Shown here piece after piece: positions 32,902-41,296 of a stretch of DNA of 64,000 bases. The DNA is from Paraburkholderia silvatlantica. GTDB lineage: Bacteria; Pseudomonadota; Gammaproteobacteria; Burkholderiales; Burkholderiaceae. Made by a program: the position numbers and the translations under genes. Numbering within the stretch: position 1 is the stretch's first letter; the number at the start of each line of letters is the position of its first letter. Location: contig NZ_QEOL01000010.1 in NCBI RefSeq assembly GCF_003096715.1, forward strand, positions 124,001 through 188,000, in the 5' to 3' direction. Under the pieces are notes generated by a model. It was not told the origin of the DNA. It made no database searches and worked only from the letters and a program-made list of their open reading frames with translations.

Positions 32902-33825
32902 TCAGTCCGCGAGTCCGTCGACGGACGACCAGCGCTCGACGTACTTGACGAGTTCCGTCATGTCGCGTGCGCTGCCGTCCTGCATCGCGGCGTAATTCCA
33001 TACCTGGCGCGCGACGCTGCCCACCCACATCGGCACGCCGAGCGCCTGGCATTCGTCGACGGCAAGACCGATGTCCTTGCAGACGCTGCCGACGGGAAAG
33101 CCGAAATCGAACGTACGCGGCAGCACGTGCTTCGGAAACTTGTCGAGCGTCGCGCCGTTCTTGCCGCTGCCCGCATTGATCACCGACATCATGACGTCCG
33201 GATCCAGGCCGCCGCGCAGGCCCGCGACGAACGCCTCGGACGTGATCGCGAACGCCGTGGACGACAGCATGTTGTTGAGCAGCTTCAGCAACTGCCCTTG
33301 CCCGGGCCTGTCGCCCACGACGAAGACCTTGCCCAGCACGTCGAACAGGCCGCGCACTGCTTCGAGCGCGGCGGGATTGCCCGCCGCCATGATCGCGAGC
33401 GTGCCCTTCGTTGCGCCCGCCGCACCGCCGCTCACCGGCGCGTCGACGGTTTCGATTCCCTTGGCCAGCAGCCCATCGGCGACTTCTTTTTCGATGCGCG
33501 AGCCGACCGTCGAAAGATCGACCAGGATCTTGATCGCACCGCCATCGACCAGGCCTGCGTCGCCGAGCGCGACCTGCTTGAATATCGCGGGCGTGGGCAG
33601 GCTCGTGAACACGGTATGCGCGTTGTCTGCCACTTCGCGCACCGATGCGGCCGCTCGCGCGCCCAGCGCCTCCAGTTCCGCAACGGCCGCCTGATCGCGG
33701 TCGTACACGATCAGGGCGTGACCGGCTTCGATCAGCCGCCGCGCCATCGGCCGGCCCATCGTGCCGACGCCGACGAAACCGAGCAGGCGACCGCTCCGTT
33801 GACTTGATGCCTGACTACTCGACAT
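32902..33825 (-). CDS. NAD(P)-dependent 3-hydroxyisobutyrate-dehydrogenase-family protein (paralogue 3)
   Basis: A 307-residue beta-hydroxyacid dehydrogenase with GFVGVGTMGRPMARRLIEAG (about residues 16-35), DAPVSGGAAGATKGTLAIMA and the catalytic Lys in GQGQLLKLLNNML. GQGQ replaces the more usual GAGH/GSGQ before the Lys. The C-terminus (VERWSSVDGLAD) resembles the copies linked to aromatic or hydroxy-acid pathways. The gene is followed by the NIPSNAP gene and preceded by MmgE/PrpD on the same strand. Confidence 0.88.
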   Translation of the reverse strand: MSSSQASSQRSGRLLGFVGVGTMGRPMARRLIEAGHALIVYDRDQAAVAELEALGARAAASVREVADNAHTVFTSLPTPAIFKQVALGDAGLVDGGAIKILVDLSTVGSRIEKEVADGLLAKGIETVDAPVSGGAAGATKGTLAIMAAGNPAALEAVRGLFDVLGKVFVVGDRPGQGQLLKLLNNMLSSTAFAITSEAFVAGLRGGLDPDVMMSVINAGSGKNGATLDKFPKHVLPRTFDFGFPVGSVCKDIGLAVDECQALGVPMWVGSVARQVWNYAAMQDGSARDMTELVKYVERWSSVDGLAD

Positions 33826-33854
33826 GACAATCCTCGTAAATTAAAGCGTCTCTG

Positions 33855-35240
33855 TTAATCCAAGCCCCGGGCGCGCGTGAGACGCACCACGGCGCCCGCA
33901 TCGGGCTCGGCATCGAACTTCCATAGCGCGTCGGCGAGCGGCCCCGCATCGACGCCCGAGCGGCCATAGGCCGCGAGCCGATGCAGCTTGTCCGCCAGCT
34001 CGACGTTGGCGAGCGGCGCGGCGAGACTGCCGCGCGCCGCCTGCACGCGATGCGACAGGCGCTCGCCCGAGCGCAGCACGATCGTCACTTGCGCCGATTC
34101 CACGGGCCACGCAGCGTTATCGACGAAGCGCAGCCGGCTCGCCAATGCGCGCAGCGACGCATCGGCGACTGCCGCATCGGTGAACTCGTCGAGTCCCGCC
34201 TTGCCGCGCGACAGCGCCACGGCCACGGCATGCTGCGCGCTGACCTGCGATTCGCGGCCCGTACGCACGCCCGGCCGGTCGGTGCGCTCGCGCAGCAGCG
34301 GATGCCCCGTGAGCTCGATCTCTTCGATATCGTCGATGGACCAGCGCGCGTCGCGACGCAGATCGAGGCACGCGTCGATCACCGGATTGAGCACCACGCC
34401 GCACGGATACGGCTTGTAGGTGTTCTTCAGCAGCGCCCACTCGCGCCCGAGGTCTTGCGTGAGCGCATGCCAGTGCGGTTTCGAGGCCGTCACGCGCAGA
34501 AAGCCGCGTTCGCCTTCGAGCGGCGCGACGGGGCCGGAAAAGCCGTCTTCGGCGAGCAGCGCCGACAGCAGCCCGTTGCGCGCCGCGTTGCCGACACTGA
34601 TGCTCTTCGACATCGTGCCGAGCGTTTCGACGAGGCCGCCCGTCTGAGCGGACGCATTGCCGAGCGCCCACACGATGGCCTCCTCACCGAGTCCGCGCGC
34701 CTTCGCAACAGCCGCAGCCGCGCCGAACACGCCGCACGTCGACGTGATGTGCCAGCCGCGCTGATAGTGCTCGGGCGACACCGCGTCAGCGATGCGGCAT
34801 TCCACTTCCACACCGATCACGAACGCGAGCAGCATCGCCTCGCCGCTCATCGCGTGCGACTCGGCGAGCGCGAACAGCGCGGCGGCAACGGGCGCCGTGG
34901 GATGGAGGATGGTCGGGATATGCGTGTCGTCGAAGTCGTAGACGTTCGCGCTCATCGCGTTGAGCGCGGCCGCGTTCAGCATGTCCGTACGTTCGCTGCG
35001 GCCGACGAGCGTCGCGTCGTTGCCGGCGCGAAAGCGGCCATAGACGGACACGGCCTTGTCGAGTGTCGGATCATGCGAGCCTGCCAGCGCGACGGCGAAG
35101 TAATTGACGAGCGAGCGTTTCGCTTCGCCGCGCACGGCGGCGGGCACGTCGCGCCACTGCGTGCCGGCCACGAAGCGCGCGAGCGCGCGGGTCAGTGCGC
35201 CGTTTTGCAGCGCGCGTGCGTCGATGGGATCAGCCTGCAA
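33855..35240 (-). CDS. MmgE/PrpD family protein (2-methylcitrate-dehydratase-like)
   Basis: A 461-residue MmgE/PrpD protein. The most upstream start is a TTG at 35240, preceded at 5 bp spacing by an AAGGAGG ribosome site and overlapping the SDR stop by 11 bp, so the TTG start is well supported. Conserved blocks are VNYFAVALAGSHDPT near residue 50, VYDFDDTHIPTILHPTAPVA near 105-124, and NTYKPYPCGVVLNPVIDACL. Members dehydrate 2-methylcitrate, isomerise or decarboxylate aconitates and hydrolyse iminodisuccinate. The pathway here has no propionate genes, so another hydroxy-acid lyase or isomerase role is likely. Confidence 0.86.
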   Translation of the reverse strand: MQADPIDARALQNGALTRALARFVAGTQWRDVPAAVRGEAKRSLVNYFAVALAGSHDPTLDKAVSVYGRFRAGNDATLVGRSERTDMLNAAALNAMSANVYDFDDTHIPTILHPTAPVAAALFALAESHAMSGEAMLLAFVIGVEVECRIADAVSPEHYQRGWHITSTCGVFGAAAAVAKARGLGEEAIVWALGNASAQTGGLVETLGTMSKSISVGNAARNGLLSALLAEDGFSGPVAPLEGERGFLRVTASKPHWHALTQDLGREWALLKNTYKPYPCGVVLNPVIDACLDLRRDARWSIDDIEEIELTGHPLLRERTDRPGVRTGRESQVSAQHAVAVALSRGKAGLDEFTDAAVADASLRALASRLRFVDNAAWPVESAQVTIVLRSGERLSHRVQAARGSLAAPLANVELADKLHRLAAYGRSGVDAGPLADALWKFDAEPDAGAVVRLTRARGLD

Positions 35241-36015
35241 GCCAGCCTCCTTCGATCGGCATCATCGCGCCCGTGATCTGGCTGGCCGCCGGCCCGCACA
35301 GAAACACGACCATCTCGCCCACGTGCGCCGCCTCGACGAGTTCGCCAGTCGGCTGCTTGCCTTTGAGGAATTCGCGCACCGCGTCGCTGCGGTTCAGGCC
35401 TCGCTCGTCCATCAATGCGTGGATGCGGCCGTCGATGTTCGGCGTGAGCACCGAGCCCGGACAGATCGCGTTACAGGTGATGCCCTGACTCAACGTTTCG
35501 ATCGCCACCGAGCGCGTGAGCCCGAGCAGCGCCGTTTTGGTCGTCACGTAATCGACGCGATTGGCGACGGCGCGCGCGCCGTACACCGACGTCATGTTGA
35601 AGATGCGCCCCCAGCCGCGTTCGCGCATGCCGGGCAGCACCAGTTGGATCGCGCGGAACGCGGCCGTGAGGTTGACGGCGAGCGCATGGTTCCAGTGATC
35701 GAGCGGTAACGCTTCGATGGCCGCGAAATGCCGGACGACGGCATTGTTGACCAGCACGTCGAGCGCGCGCACCCTTTCCTGCGCCGCGCCGATCAGCGCA
35801 TCGACGCCGGCTGGCGTCGCGAGATCGGCTTGCACATAGGCCACGTTCACGTCGAACGCATCCTCCAGCTCGTCGGTCGTGCGCATCATCTGCCCCGGCG
35901 TTTCGAGCCCGTGCAATACGAGGTCGCATCCCGCGCCCGCCAGCGCCCGCGCCATCGCGAGACCGAGGCCGTTCGACGAACCCGTGACGAGCGCGCTCTT
36001 GCCTTTCAGGATCAT
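35230..36015 (-). CDS. Short-chain dehydrogenase (3-hydroxybutyrate-dehydrogenase-like)
   Basis: A 261-residue classical SDR when started at ATG 36015; an ATG ten codons upstream would overlap the preceding gene by 17 bp. The cofactor motif is TGSSNGLGLAMA (11-22). NNAV follows, and the catalytic Ser is in MTSVYG with YVTTKTA giving Tyr and Lys. The C-terminal CPGSVLTPNIDGRIHALMDE is the 3-hydroxybutyrate-dehydrogenase pattern. It would oxidise a beta-hydroxy acid or alcohol with NAD+. It is packed between the metallo-beta-lactamase and MmgE/PrpD genes. Confidence 0.88.
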   Translation of the reverse strand: MILKGKSALVTGSSNGLGLAMARALAGAGCDLVLHGLETPGQMMRTTDELEDAFDVNVAYVQADLATPAGVDALIGAAQERVRALDVLVNNAVVRHFAAIEALPLDHWNHALAVNLTAAFRAIQLVLPGMRERGWGRIFNMTSVYGARAVANRVDYVTTKTALLGLTRSVAIETLSQGITCNAICPGSVLTPNIDGRIHALMDERGLNRSDAVREFLKGKQPTGELVEAAHVGEMVVFLCGPAASQITGAMMPIEGGWLAG

Positions 36016-36028
36016 CTTGCCGCCCCGT

Positions 36029-36829
36029 TCAGCGTGCTTCTGCATCGAGCCGCACGATCCAGCCCTCCGTCTCGCGGTCGTGCGACGGATAGCGCGTCAG
36101 CACGGCGGGATCGTGGCCGGGAACCACATGGTTCGGCGAGCTCGCCAGCCGGTGGGCGGCTTCGTAGCCTTCGATCATGTCGCCGACGTTGTAGACGACG
36201 GGGAACGGCCGATGCTCCTGCATGTTCGCATAGAAGTGCGAAGCGTCCGACGCCAGCACGACCCAGCCGCGCTGCGTATGCACGCGCACGATCTGCAGGC
36301 CGTTCGTATGTCCGCCGACCCAGTGCACGCTCAATCCCGGCGCGATCTCCGAGGCGCCGTCATGGAACTGCACGCGCCCTTCGAACAGGCGGCCGACCAT
36401 CGACTTCACGTCCTCGGGTTCGAACGGGTGACTCAGTGCGTGATGACACATGCAGCGGCCCGTGCAATACGCCATCTCCCGGTCCTGGAGGTGATAACGC
36501 GCGCGCGGGAACAGCGAGTGATTGCCCGCGTGGTCGTAATGCATGTGCGTGATGATGACGTCTTCGACGTCGCCGGCGCGAATGCCGATCTGCTTGAGCC
36601 CGTGCTCGACCGTGTTCGTGATCGTGCGGCCGCGCTTGTCGGCCATCGCCTGGTCGAAACCCGTATCGACGATGAACGTGCGCGTGGGGCCCACCACGGC
36701 CCAGACGAAGTAATCGAGCGGCATCGGCACGTCATGGGAGTCGCCGCCGATAAAGTTGTCGCCTGAGCGGCGCTCGAAATGCGCGTACTTGACTGCGTAG
36801 ATCTGGTAGTTCTCAGCGGGCGATGACAT
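36029..36829 (-). CDS. Metallo-beta-lactamase-fold hydrolase (N-acyl homoserine lactonase-like)
   Basis: A 266-residue lactonase-like protein. The dinuclear zinc motif HMHYDHAGN gives H95, H97, D99 and H100. Further ligands are in WVGGHTNG (His), LASDASHFYAN (Asp) and VPGHDP (His). The sequence class is the AiiA/AttM-type family that opens acyl-homoserine lactones. Because it is embedded in a catabolic operon between an MFS permease and an SDR, it more likely opens a lactone intermediate; quorum quenching as a side activity cannot be excluded. No signal peptide. The start ATG is 53 bp after the permease stop. Confidence 0.85.
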   Translation of the reverse strand: MSSPAENYQIYAVKYAHFERRSGDNFIGGDSHDVPMPLDYFVWAVVGPTRTFIVDTGFDQAMADKRGRTITNTVEHGLKQIGIRAGDVEDVIITHMHYDHAGNHSLFPRARYHLQDREMAYCTGRCMCHHALSHPFEPEDVKSMVGRLFEGRVQFHDGASEIAPGLSVHWVGGHTNGLQIVRVHTQRGWVVLASDASHFYANMQEHRPFPVVYNVGDMIEGYEAAHRLASSPNHVVPGHDPAVLTRYPSHDRETEGWIVRLDAEAR

Positions 36830-36882
36830 GTCTCATGTGTCCTTTAGTCTGGTAATCCGTTTGGAAATCCGTGCGGCGTCCT

Positions 36883-38289
36883 TCACTCCGCCGCGGCCCT
36901 CGCGCCGCCTTGCAGCGCTTGTTCGCTCGCGGCGTCGGCAGCGATCGCTTCGAGCGAGCGTTGCTTCGTTTCCACCCCGAGCACGCCGACGATCAGCGCC
37001 TGTATCAGCAGCGTGCCGACGATCAGCGTCAGCACGCCCGATATGCCGAAGCGCATGAACGCACCCGCCACCGCATACGGCACGACAATGCTGACCGCGC
37101 GGCCCACCGTGTTGGCCAGCCCCGAGCCGCGCAGCCGCAGCTCCGTCGGGAACAACTCCGGCACATACGTGGCGACGCTGAACGACGACAGCACGTAGAT
37201 GCCCGCCGTGATCGCAAAGCCCAGCGCCGTGATCGCCACCGCCGATTGCGCGAACGGATAGGCGATGCCAAAGCCCGCGCAGACGAGCGAAAACAGGACA
37301 ATGCCCCACTTCCGGCCAACGCGCTCGGCGAGGACGAATGCGATGAGCGAACCCACGGGACCGCCCGCGAACATCAGCGCCGTGATGCCGAGCGAATTCG
37401 ATACGCTGTGTCCCTGCTTCACGAGGAACGTCGGTATCCAGCTGACGAAAGCGTAGTTGACGGTGAAGAGCGCGACGAGAACCGTGATGGCCGTGATCGT
37501 GCGCGTGAGCAGCCGGCGCGAGAACAGATCGCCGAGCCGGCCCGAATCGTCGGCATCGCTCGCATGGAACTCGCGCGTGAGGGACGCCGTGCCGCTCGCC
37601 GGACGGTCCACGGGGCTGCCGCACGCCGCCTCGATGCGCTCGACGATTTGCCGCGCTTCGCCGGCGCGTCCGCGCGATGCGAGCCAGCGCGGCGATTCCG
37701 GCATCGACTTGCGCAGGAACCATACGAACAGCGCGCCGCATCCCGCGATCGCGAACATCCAGCGCCAGCCGTACTGCGGGACGATCAGCCAGCCGAGGAA
37801 GGTCGAGAGAAACAGCGACGTGTTGATGATGAGATTGAGGATCGTGCCAAAGCGGCCGCGCCAGCTGGCGGGAATGAATTCGCTGAGCGTGCCGTATCCG
37901 ACGACGATTTCCGCGCCCATGCCGATCCCCATCACGAGACGGAAAAAGATCAGCCAGTCGATCGACGGCGCGAGCGCCGCGGCAATCGACGCGAAGCCGT
38001 AAATGCCGAGGTTGAACTGATAGCAGAAGCGGCGGCCGAACCGGTCGCCGAGTACGCCGGAGAGCCACGCGCCCGTCATCATGCCGATGAAGGTGACGGA
38101 GACGAACGTCGCGTTCTGACCCAGCGTGGACTCGCCGCTGTGAACCATCGCTGCAAGCACCGTGCCGGCAATGTAAATGTCGAACGAATCGAAGTACATG
38201 CCGGCCGCGATCAGCCCCAGCAGGCGCCAATGGAAGCCTGACAGGGGAAGTCTGTCCAGGCGCCCTCCAATGCTGGCATCCATCTGCAT
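36883..38289 (-). CDS. MFS permease (12 TM, sugar-porter/aromatic-acid symporter type)
   Basis: A 468-residue MFS protein with GGAGA 9 bp before ATG 38289. Twelve TM segments; motif A appears as SGVLGDRFGRRFCYQF, and the TM4-TM5 region MGIGMGAEIVVGYGTLSEFI with an RGRFG follow-up is characteristic of the sugar-porter and aromatic-acid symporter families. A long central loop (about residues 200-240) is hydrophilic. As first gene of the minus-strand run it is the probable importer for the lactonase/SDR/MmgE part of the cluster. Upstream, the 170 bp to the end of the LysR gene hold its promoter. Confidence 0.88.
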   Translation of the reverse strand: MQMDASIGGRLDRLPLSGFHWRLLGLIAAGMYFDSFDIYIAGTVLAAMVHSGESTLGQNATFVSVTFIGMMTGAWLSGVLGDRFGRRFCYQFNLGIYGFASIAAALAPSIDWLIFFRLVMGIGMGAEIVVGYGTLSEFIPASWRGRFGTILNLIINTSLFLSTFLGWLIVPQYGWRWMFAIAGCGALFVWFLRKSMPESPRWLASRGRAGEARQIVERIEAACGSPVDRPASGTASLTREFHASDADDSGRLGDLFSRRLLTRTITAITVLVALFTVNYAFVSWIPTFLVKQGHSVSNSLGITALMFAGGPVGSLIAFVLAERVGRKWGIVLFSLVCAGFGIAYPFAQSAVAITALGFAITAGIYVLSSFSVATYVPELFPTELRLRGSGLANTVGRAVSIVVPYAVAGAFMRFGISGVLTLIVGTLLIQALIVGVLGVETKQRSLEAIAADAASEQALQGGARAAAE

Positions 38290-38459
38290 GGTGCTGTCTC
38301 CGTAAGGTTGGCTTATTTGGCCGGCTCGCGGCCGCCTTCTCCAGACGGCAGACCGTCCGCTTGTCGACGGATTATATTCCTGTCATACAATCCGTCAAGC
38401 AGACTATTTACGGAGGGGCCGGTGAGGGCGCCGTTCACTGGATCCGTTTTTGGTGCCAC

Positions 38460-39362
38460 TCACGGGCGTGGCGTCCCCCCTGTTTTCCCTTCGCCCCCGA
38501 GATAGCCCGCAAACCCCTGCGCCAGTGCATTCGCCTCGCCGCTGCGCAAGAGCCTTAGCACCTGCGATTCATAAGGATTGCTAGACAGCTGGCGGAATAC
38601 CACGCGCCCGCCGCCCGTAGCCCCGAGCGCGGCGGGTACGAGCGCGACGCCCATGCCGAACTCCACCATCGTCACGACGGTTTGCCAGAGCCGCGCTTCG
38701 TGGCGAATCTGCGGGCTGAATCCGGCCTCCACGCAAGTCGCGATGATCTGGTCGTGATAATGCGGCGACACCGAGCGCGGGAACAGGATGAACGGTTCGC
38801 GCGCGAGCGCGCCAAGTTCGATGCGGCGCCTGCGCGCAAGCCGATGCCCTTGCGGTAGACAGCATAGAAACGGCTCGGAAAACAGCCGCTCCGACTGCAC
38901 CTCGGCCGGAAAGCGCCCCCAATGCGCGAAGCCGAGATCGATCTGCAGGCGCTGGAGCGCGTGCACCTGCTCGGCCGTGTTCATCTCGCGCAGCACTACT
39001 TCCACGGCGGGATGCTCGGCCTCGAAACGCCGCACCGCTTCCGGCAGCCCGCGATACAGCATCGAATTGACGAAACCGATGCGCAGCCGCCCCGCCAGCC
39101 CGTGCGCGGAGCGCGCCGCGATGCGCCGCACTTCGTCGGCCTGCTCCAGCAGCCGCCGCGCCTCTTCGAGCAGCACATTGCCGGCGTTGGTCAGCGCGAC
39201 GGCCTTGTTGGTGCGTTCGAGCAGTTGCACGCCTAGCTGCTCCTCGAACTTGCGGATGTCGAAGCTCAGCGCCGGCTGCGAAATGAAGAGCCGGCGCGCC
39301 GCGCGCCCGAAGTGCAGCTCTTCGGCCACCGCCACGAAATAGCGCAGTTGCTTGAGTTCCAT
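38460..39362 (-). CDS. LysR-type transcriptional regulator
   Basis: A 300-residue LysR protein. The N-terminal winged HTH is RAARRLFISQPALSFDIRKF followed by EEQLGVQLLERTNKAVALTN (residues about 20-60). The substrate-binding domain contains RLRIGFVNSMLYRGLPEAVR and a CbnR/CatR-like PHYHDQI region; the sequence class is the one controlling aromatic and chloroaromatic pathways. It is divergent from the acyl-CoA dehydrogenase / CoA-transferase operon and upstream of the MFS run on its own strand, so it could control either or both. Confidence 0.88.
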   Translation of the reverse strand: MELKQLRYFVAVAEELHFGRAARRLFISQPALSFDIRKFEEQLGVQLLERTNKAVALTNAGNVLLEEARRLLEQADEVRRIAARSAHGLAGRLRIGFVNSMLYRGLPEAVRRFEAEHPAVEVVLREMNTAEQVHALQRLQIDLGFAHWGRFPAEVQSERLFSEPFLCCLPQGHRLARRRRIELGALAREPFILFPRSVSPHYHDQIIATCVEAGFSPQIRHEARLWQTVVTMVEFGMGVALVPAALGATGGGRVVFRQLSSNPYESQVLRLLRSGEANALAQGFAGYLGGEGKTGGTPRP

Positions 39363-39385
39363 GGAGGGCTCCTTCGGCGTTCCAT

Positions 39386-39436
39386 CGATAGATGGGACTT
39401 ATCGTACATGACATCGGTTGTATTGGACGGTTATCG
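39386..39436. promoter_or_regulatory. Candidate LysR binding region between divergent genes
   Basis: In the 131 bp between the LysR gene and the acyl-CoA dehydrogenase gene the sequence CGATAGATGGGACTTATCG (39386-39404) is an imperfect inverted repeat, and another TTATCG lies at 39431-39436. The arrangement fits a LysR recognition plus activation site. It is only a visual match. Confidence 0.35.
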
Positions 39437-39493
39437 AAGCCGTGCCTAAGCTACGCCGAATCGCAACGTAAAACAGCATGGAGACAGCACACG

Positions 39494-41296
39494 ATGAGCG
39501 ATCGCCCCGCCTTTGCCACCCAGGCCGCGCCGGCCCCGCAGGCCCCCGCGGCAAGCGGCTCGGCCAACATCCCCGACAGCCGCGGCATCAACTTCTACAC
39601 GAGCGACCCCGGCTTTGCGCCCCTTTTGCGCAGCTATCTCGGCGAGGCTGCATTCGGCGCAATCGAAACTCGCCTCGTCGCGCTCGGTCAGCGCGCCTCC
39701 GAAGAGCTCGACGCGCTCGCGCTAGTCGCCGACAAGCACCCGCCCACGCTCGAACAGCGCACGCGCAGCGGCGCAGCGATCCAGCGCATCGACAAGCATC
39801 CCGACTACGTGGCGCTCGAACGCGTCGCTTACGCGGAGCTTGGCTTCGCGGCCATGAGCCATCGCGCGAACGCACCCGCGCCGCTCGTCAAATACGCGCT
39901 CACCTATTTGTTCGTGCAGGCCGAGTTCGGCCTGTGCTGCCCGGTGAGCATGACCGACTCGCTCACGCGCACGCTGCGCCGCTTCGGCTCGCCTGAACTG
40001 GTTGCGCGCTATTTGCCGATGCTCGCCTCGCAGGACTTCGACACGCTCTACCAGGGCGCGATGTTCATGACCGAGCAGGCAGCGGGCTCGGACGTCGCGC
40101 GGATCGCCACCCGCGCCACGCGTGAGCGCGACGCAAATGGCGAAGACGTGTGGCGTCTATACGGCGACAAGTGGTTCTGCTCGAACGCCGACGCCGATCT
40201 CGCGATGGTGCTCGCGCGCCCCGACGACGCGCCGCCCGGCATCAAGGGCCTCGCGCTCTTCCTGCTGCCGAAGACGCTCCCCGGCGGCACGCGCAACGCC
40301 TATCGCATCGTGCGCCTGAAGGACAAGCTCGGCAGCCGCTCGATGGCGAGCGGTGAAATCGTGCTGGAAGGCGCGCAGGCGTATCTGATCGGCGAGGTGG
40401 GTCGCGGCTTTCATCAGATGGCGGACATGATCAACATGTCGCGGCTGTCGAACGGCGTGCGCGCGGCAGGCCTCATGCGCCGCGCCGTGACCGAGGCGCT
40501 GCACGTGGCGCGCAACCGCGAGGCGTTCGGCCGCAAGCTCATCGAAATGCCGCTGATGCAGCGTCAATTGCTCAAGATGATGCTGCCCGCCGAACAGGCG
40601 CGCTCGATGTTCATGCGCATTGCTACGCTGCTCGCACGTGCCGATACGGGCGACGAACTCGCGGCGAAGTGCGTGCGCATCCTCACGCCGCTCATCAAGT
40701 TCCGCGCCTGCCGCGACGCGCGCCGCGTCACCGGCGACGCCATGGAAGTGCGCGGCGGCGCGGGCTATATCGAGGAGTGGAGCGATCCGCGCCTCGTGCG
40801 CGACGCGCATCTGGGCTCGATCTGGGAAGGCACGAGCAATATCGTCGCGCTCGACGTCGCGCGTGCGGCGAAGCGCGAAGGCGCGTTCGAGGCGCTGACG
40901 CAGCACGTGCATGCGGAGCTGGCGCAAAGCGGTCTGCCCAGGACAAGTACCGCACTTCTGCGCGACGTGTTCGACCGCGCGGGCGCGGCGCTCGCGAGCG
41001 TGGCCGAATGCGGCCGCGACGAATCGGTGCGCCAGGCCGCGAGCGCGCTCTATCACGCCACGACGGCGGCCCTCATGGCCTGCGAAGCCGCGCAGATTTC
41101 GCACGACGCCCCGGACTACCGGCGCCTCGCATTCGCGCACCTGCTCGTGCGCCACAAGCTGCTGCCGCGCGACCCGCTCGCGCTCGACGAACGCGGCGAA
41201 CACGCCGCGACGCTGCGCGCGCTCGTGGACGAACGAGCGCTGACGCTCGAGCAGGCCATGCAACTGATTCCTGCACACCGGGGCGGCGCGCAATGA
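39494..41296 (+). CDS. Acyl-CoA dehydrogenase (long form with C-terminal extension)
   Basis: A 600-residue acyl-CoA dehydrogenase started at ATG 39494 (GGAGACAGC upstream); the longer frame from 39392 covers the promoter. FAD-binding blocks are MTEQAAGSDVARI and YGDKWFCSNADAD, with RNREAFGRKLIEMPLMQRQL further on. The C-terminal ACAD domain carries MEVRGGAGYIEEW, whose Glu is in the place of the catalytic base. The 600-residue length and C-terminal helical region are those of the FadE/DUF5135-like long ACADs. It overlaps the CoA transferase gene by 4 bp; together they would activate an acid to CoA ester and desaturate it. Confidence 0.88.
   Translation: MSDRPAFATQAAPAPQAPAASGSANIPDSRGINFYTSDPGFAPLLRSYLGEAAFGAIETRLVALGQRASEELDALALVADKHPPTLEQRTRSGAAIQRIDKHPDYVALERVAYAELGFAAMSHRANAPAPLVKYALTYLFVQAEFGLCCPVSMTDSLTRTLRRFGSPELVARYLPMLASQDFDTLYQGAMFMTEQAAGSDVARIATRATRERDANGEDVWRLYGDKWFCSNADADLAMVLARPDDAPPGIKGLALFLLPKTLPGGTRNAYRIVRLKDKLGSRSMASGEIVLEGAQAYLIGEVGRGFHQMADMINMSRLSNGVRAAGLMRRAVTEALHVARNREAFGRKLIEMPLMQRQLLKMMLPAEQARSMFMRIATLLARADTGDELAAKCVRILTPLIKFRACRDARRVTGDAMEVRGGAGYIEEWSDPRLVRDAHLGSIWEGTSNIVALDVARAAKREGAFEALTQHVHAELAQSGLPRTSTALLRDVFDRAGAALASVAECGRDESVRQAASALYHATTAALMACEAAQISHDAPDYRRLAFAHLLVRHKLLPRDPLALDERGEHAATLRALVDERALTLEQAMQLIPAHRGGAQ

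Noticed and set aside
36871..38241. Long plus- and minus-strand alternative frames over the second MFS gene
   Set aside because: Both are shadows of the permease gene; no family motif and abnormal composition.
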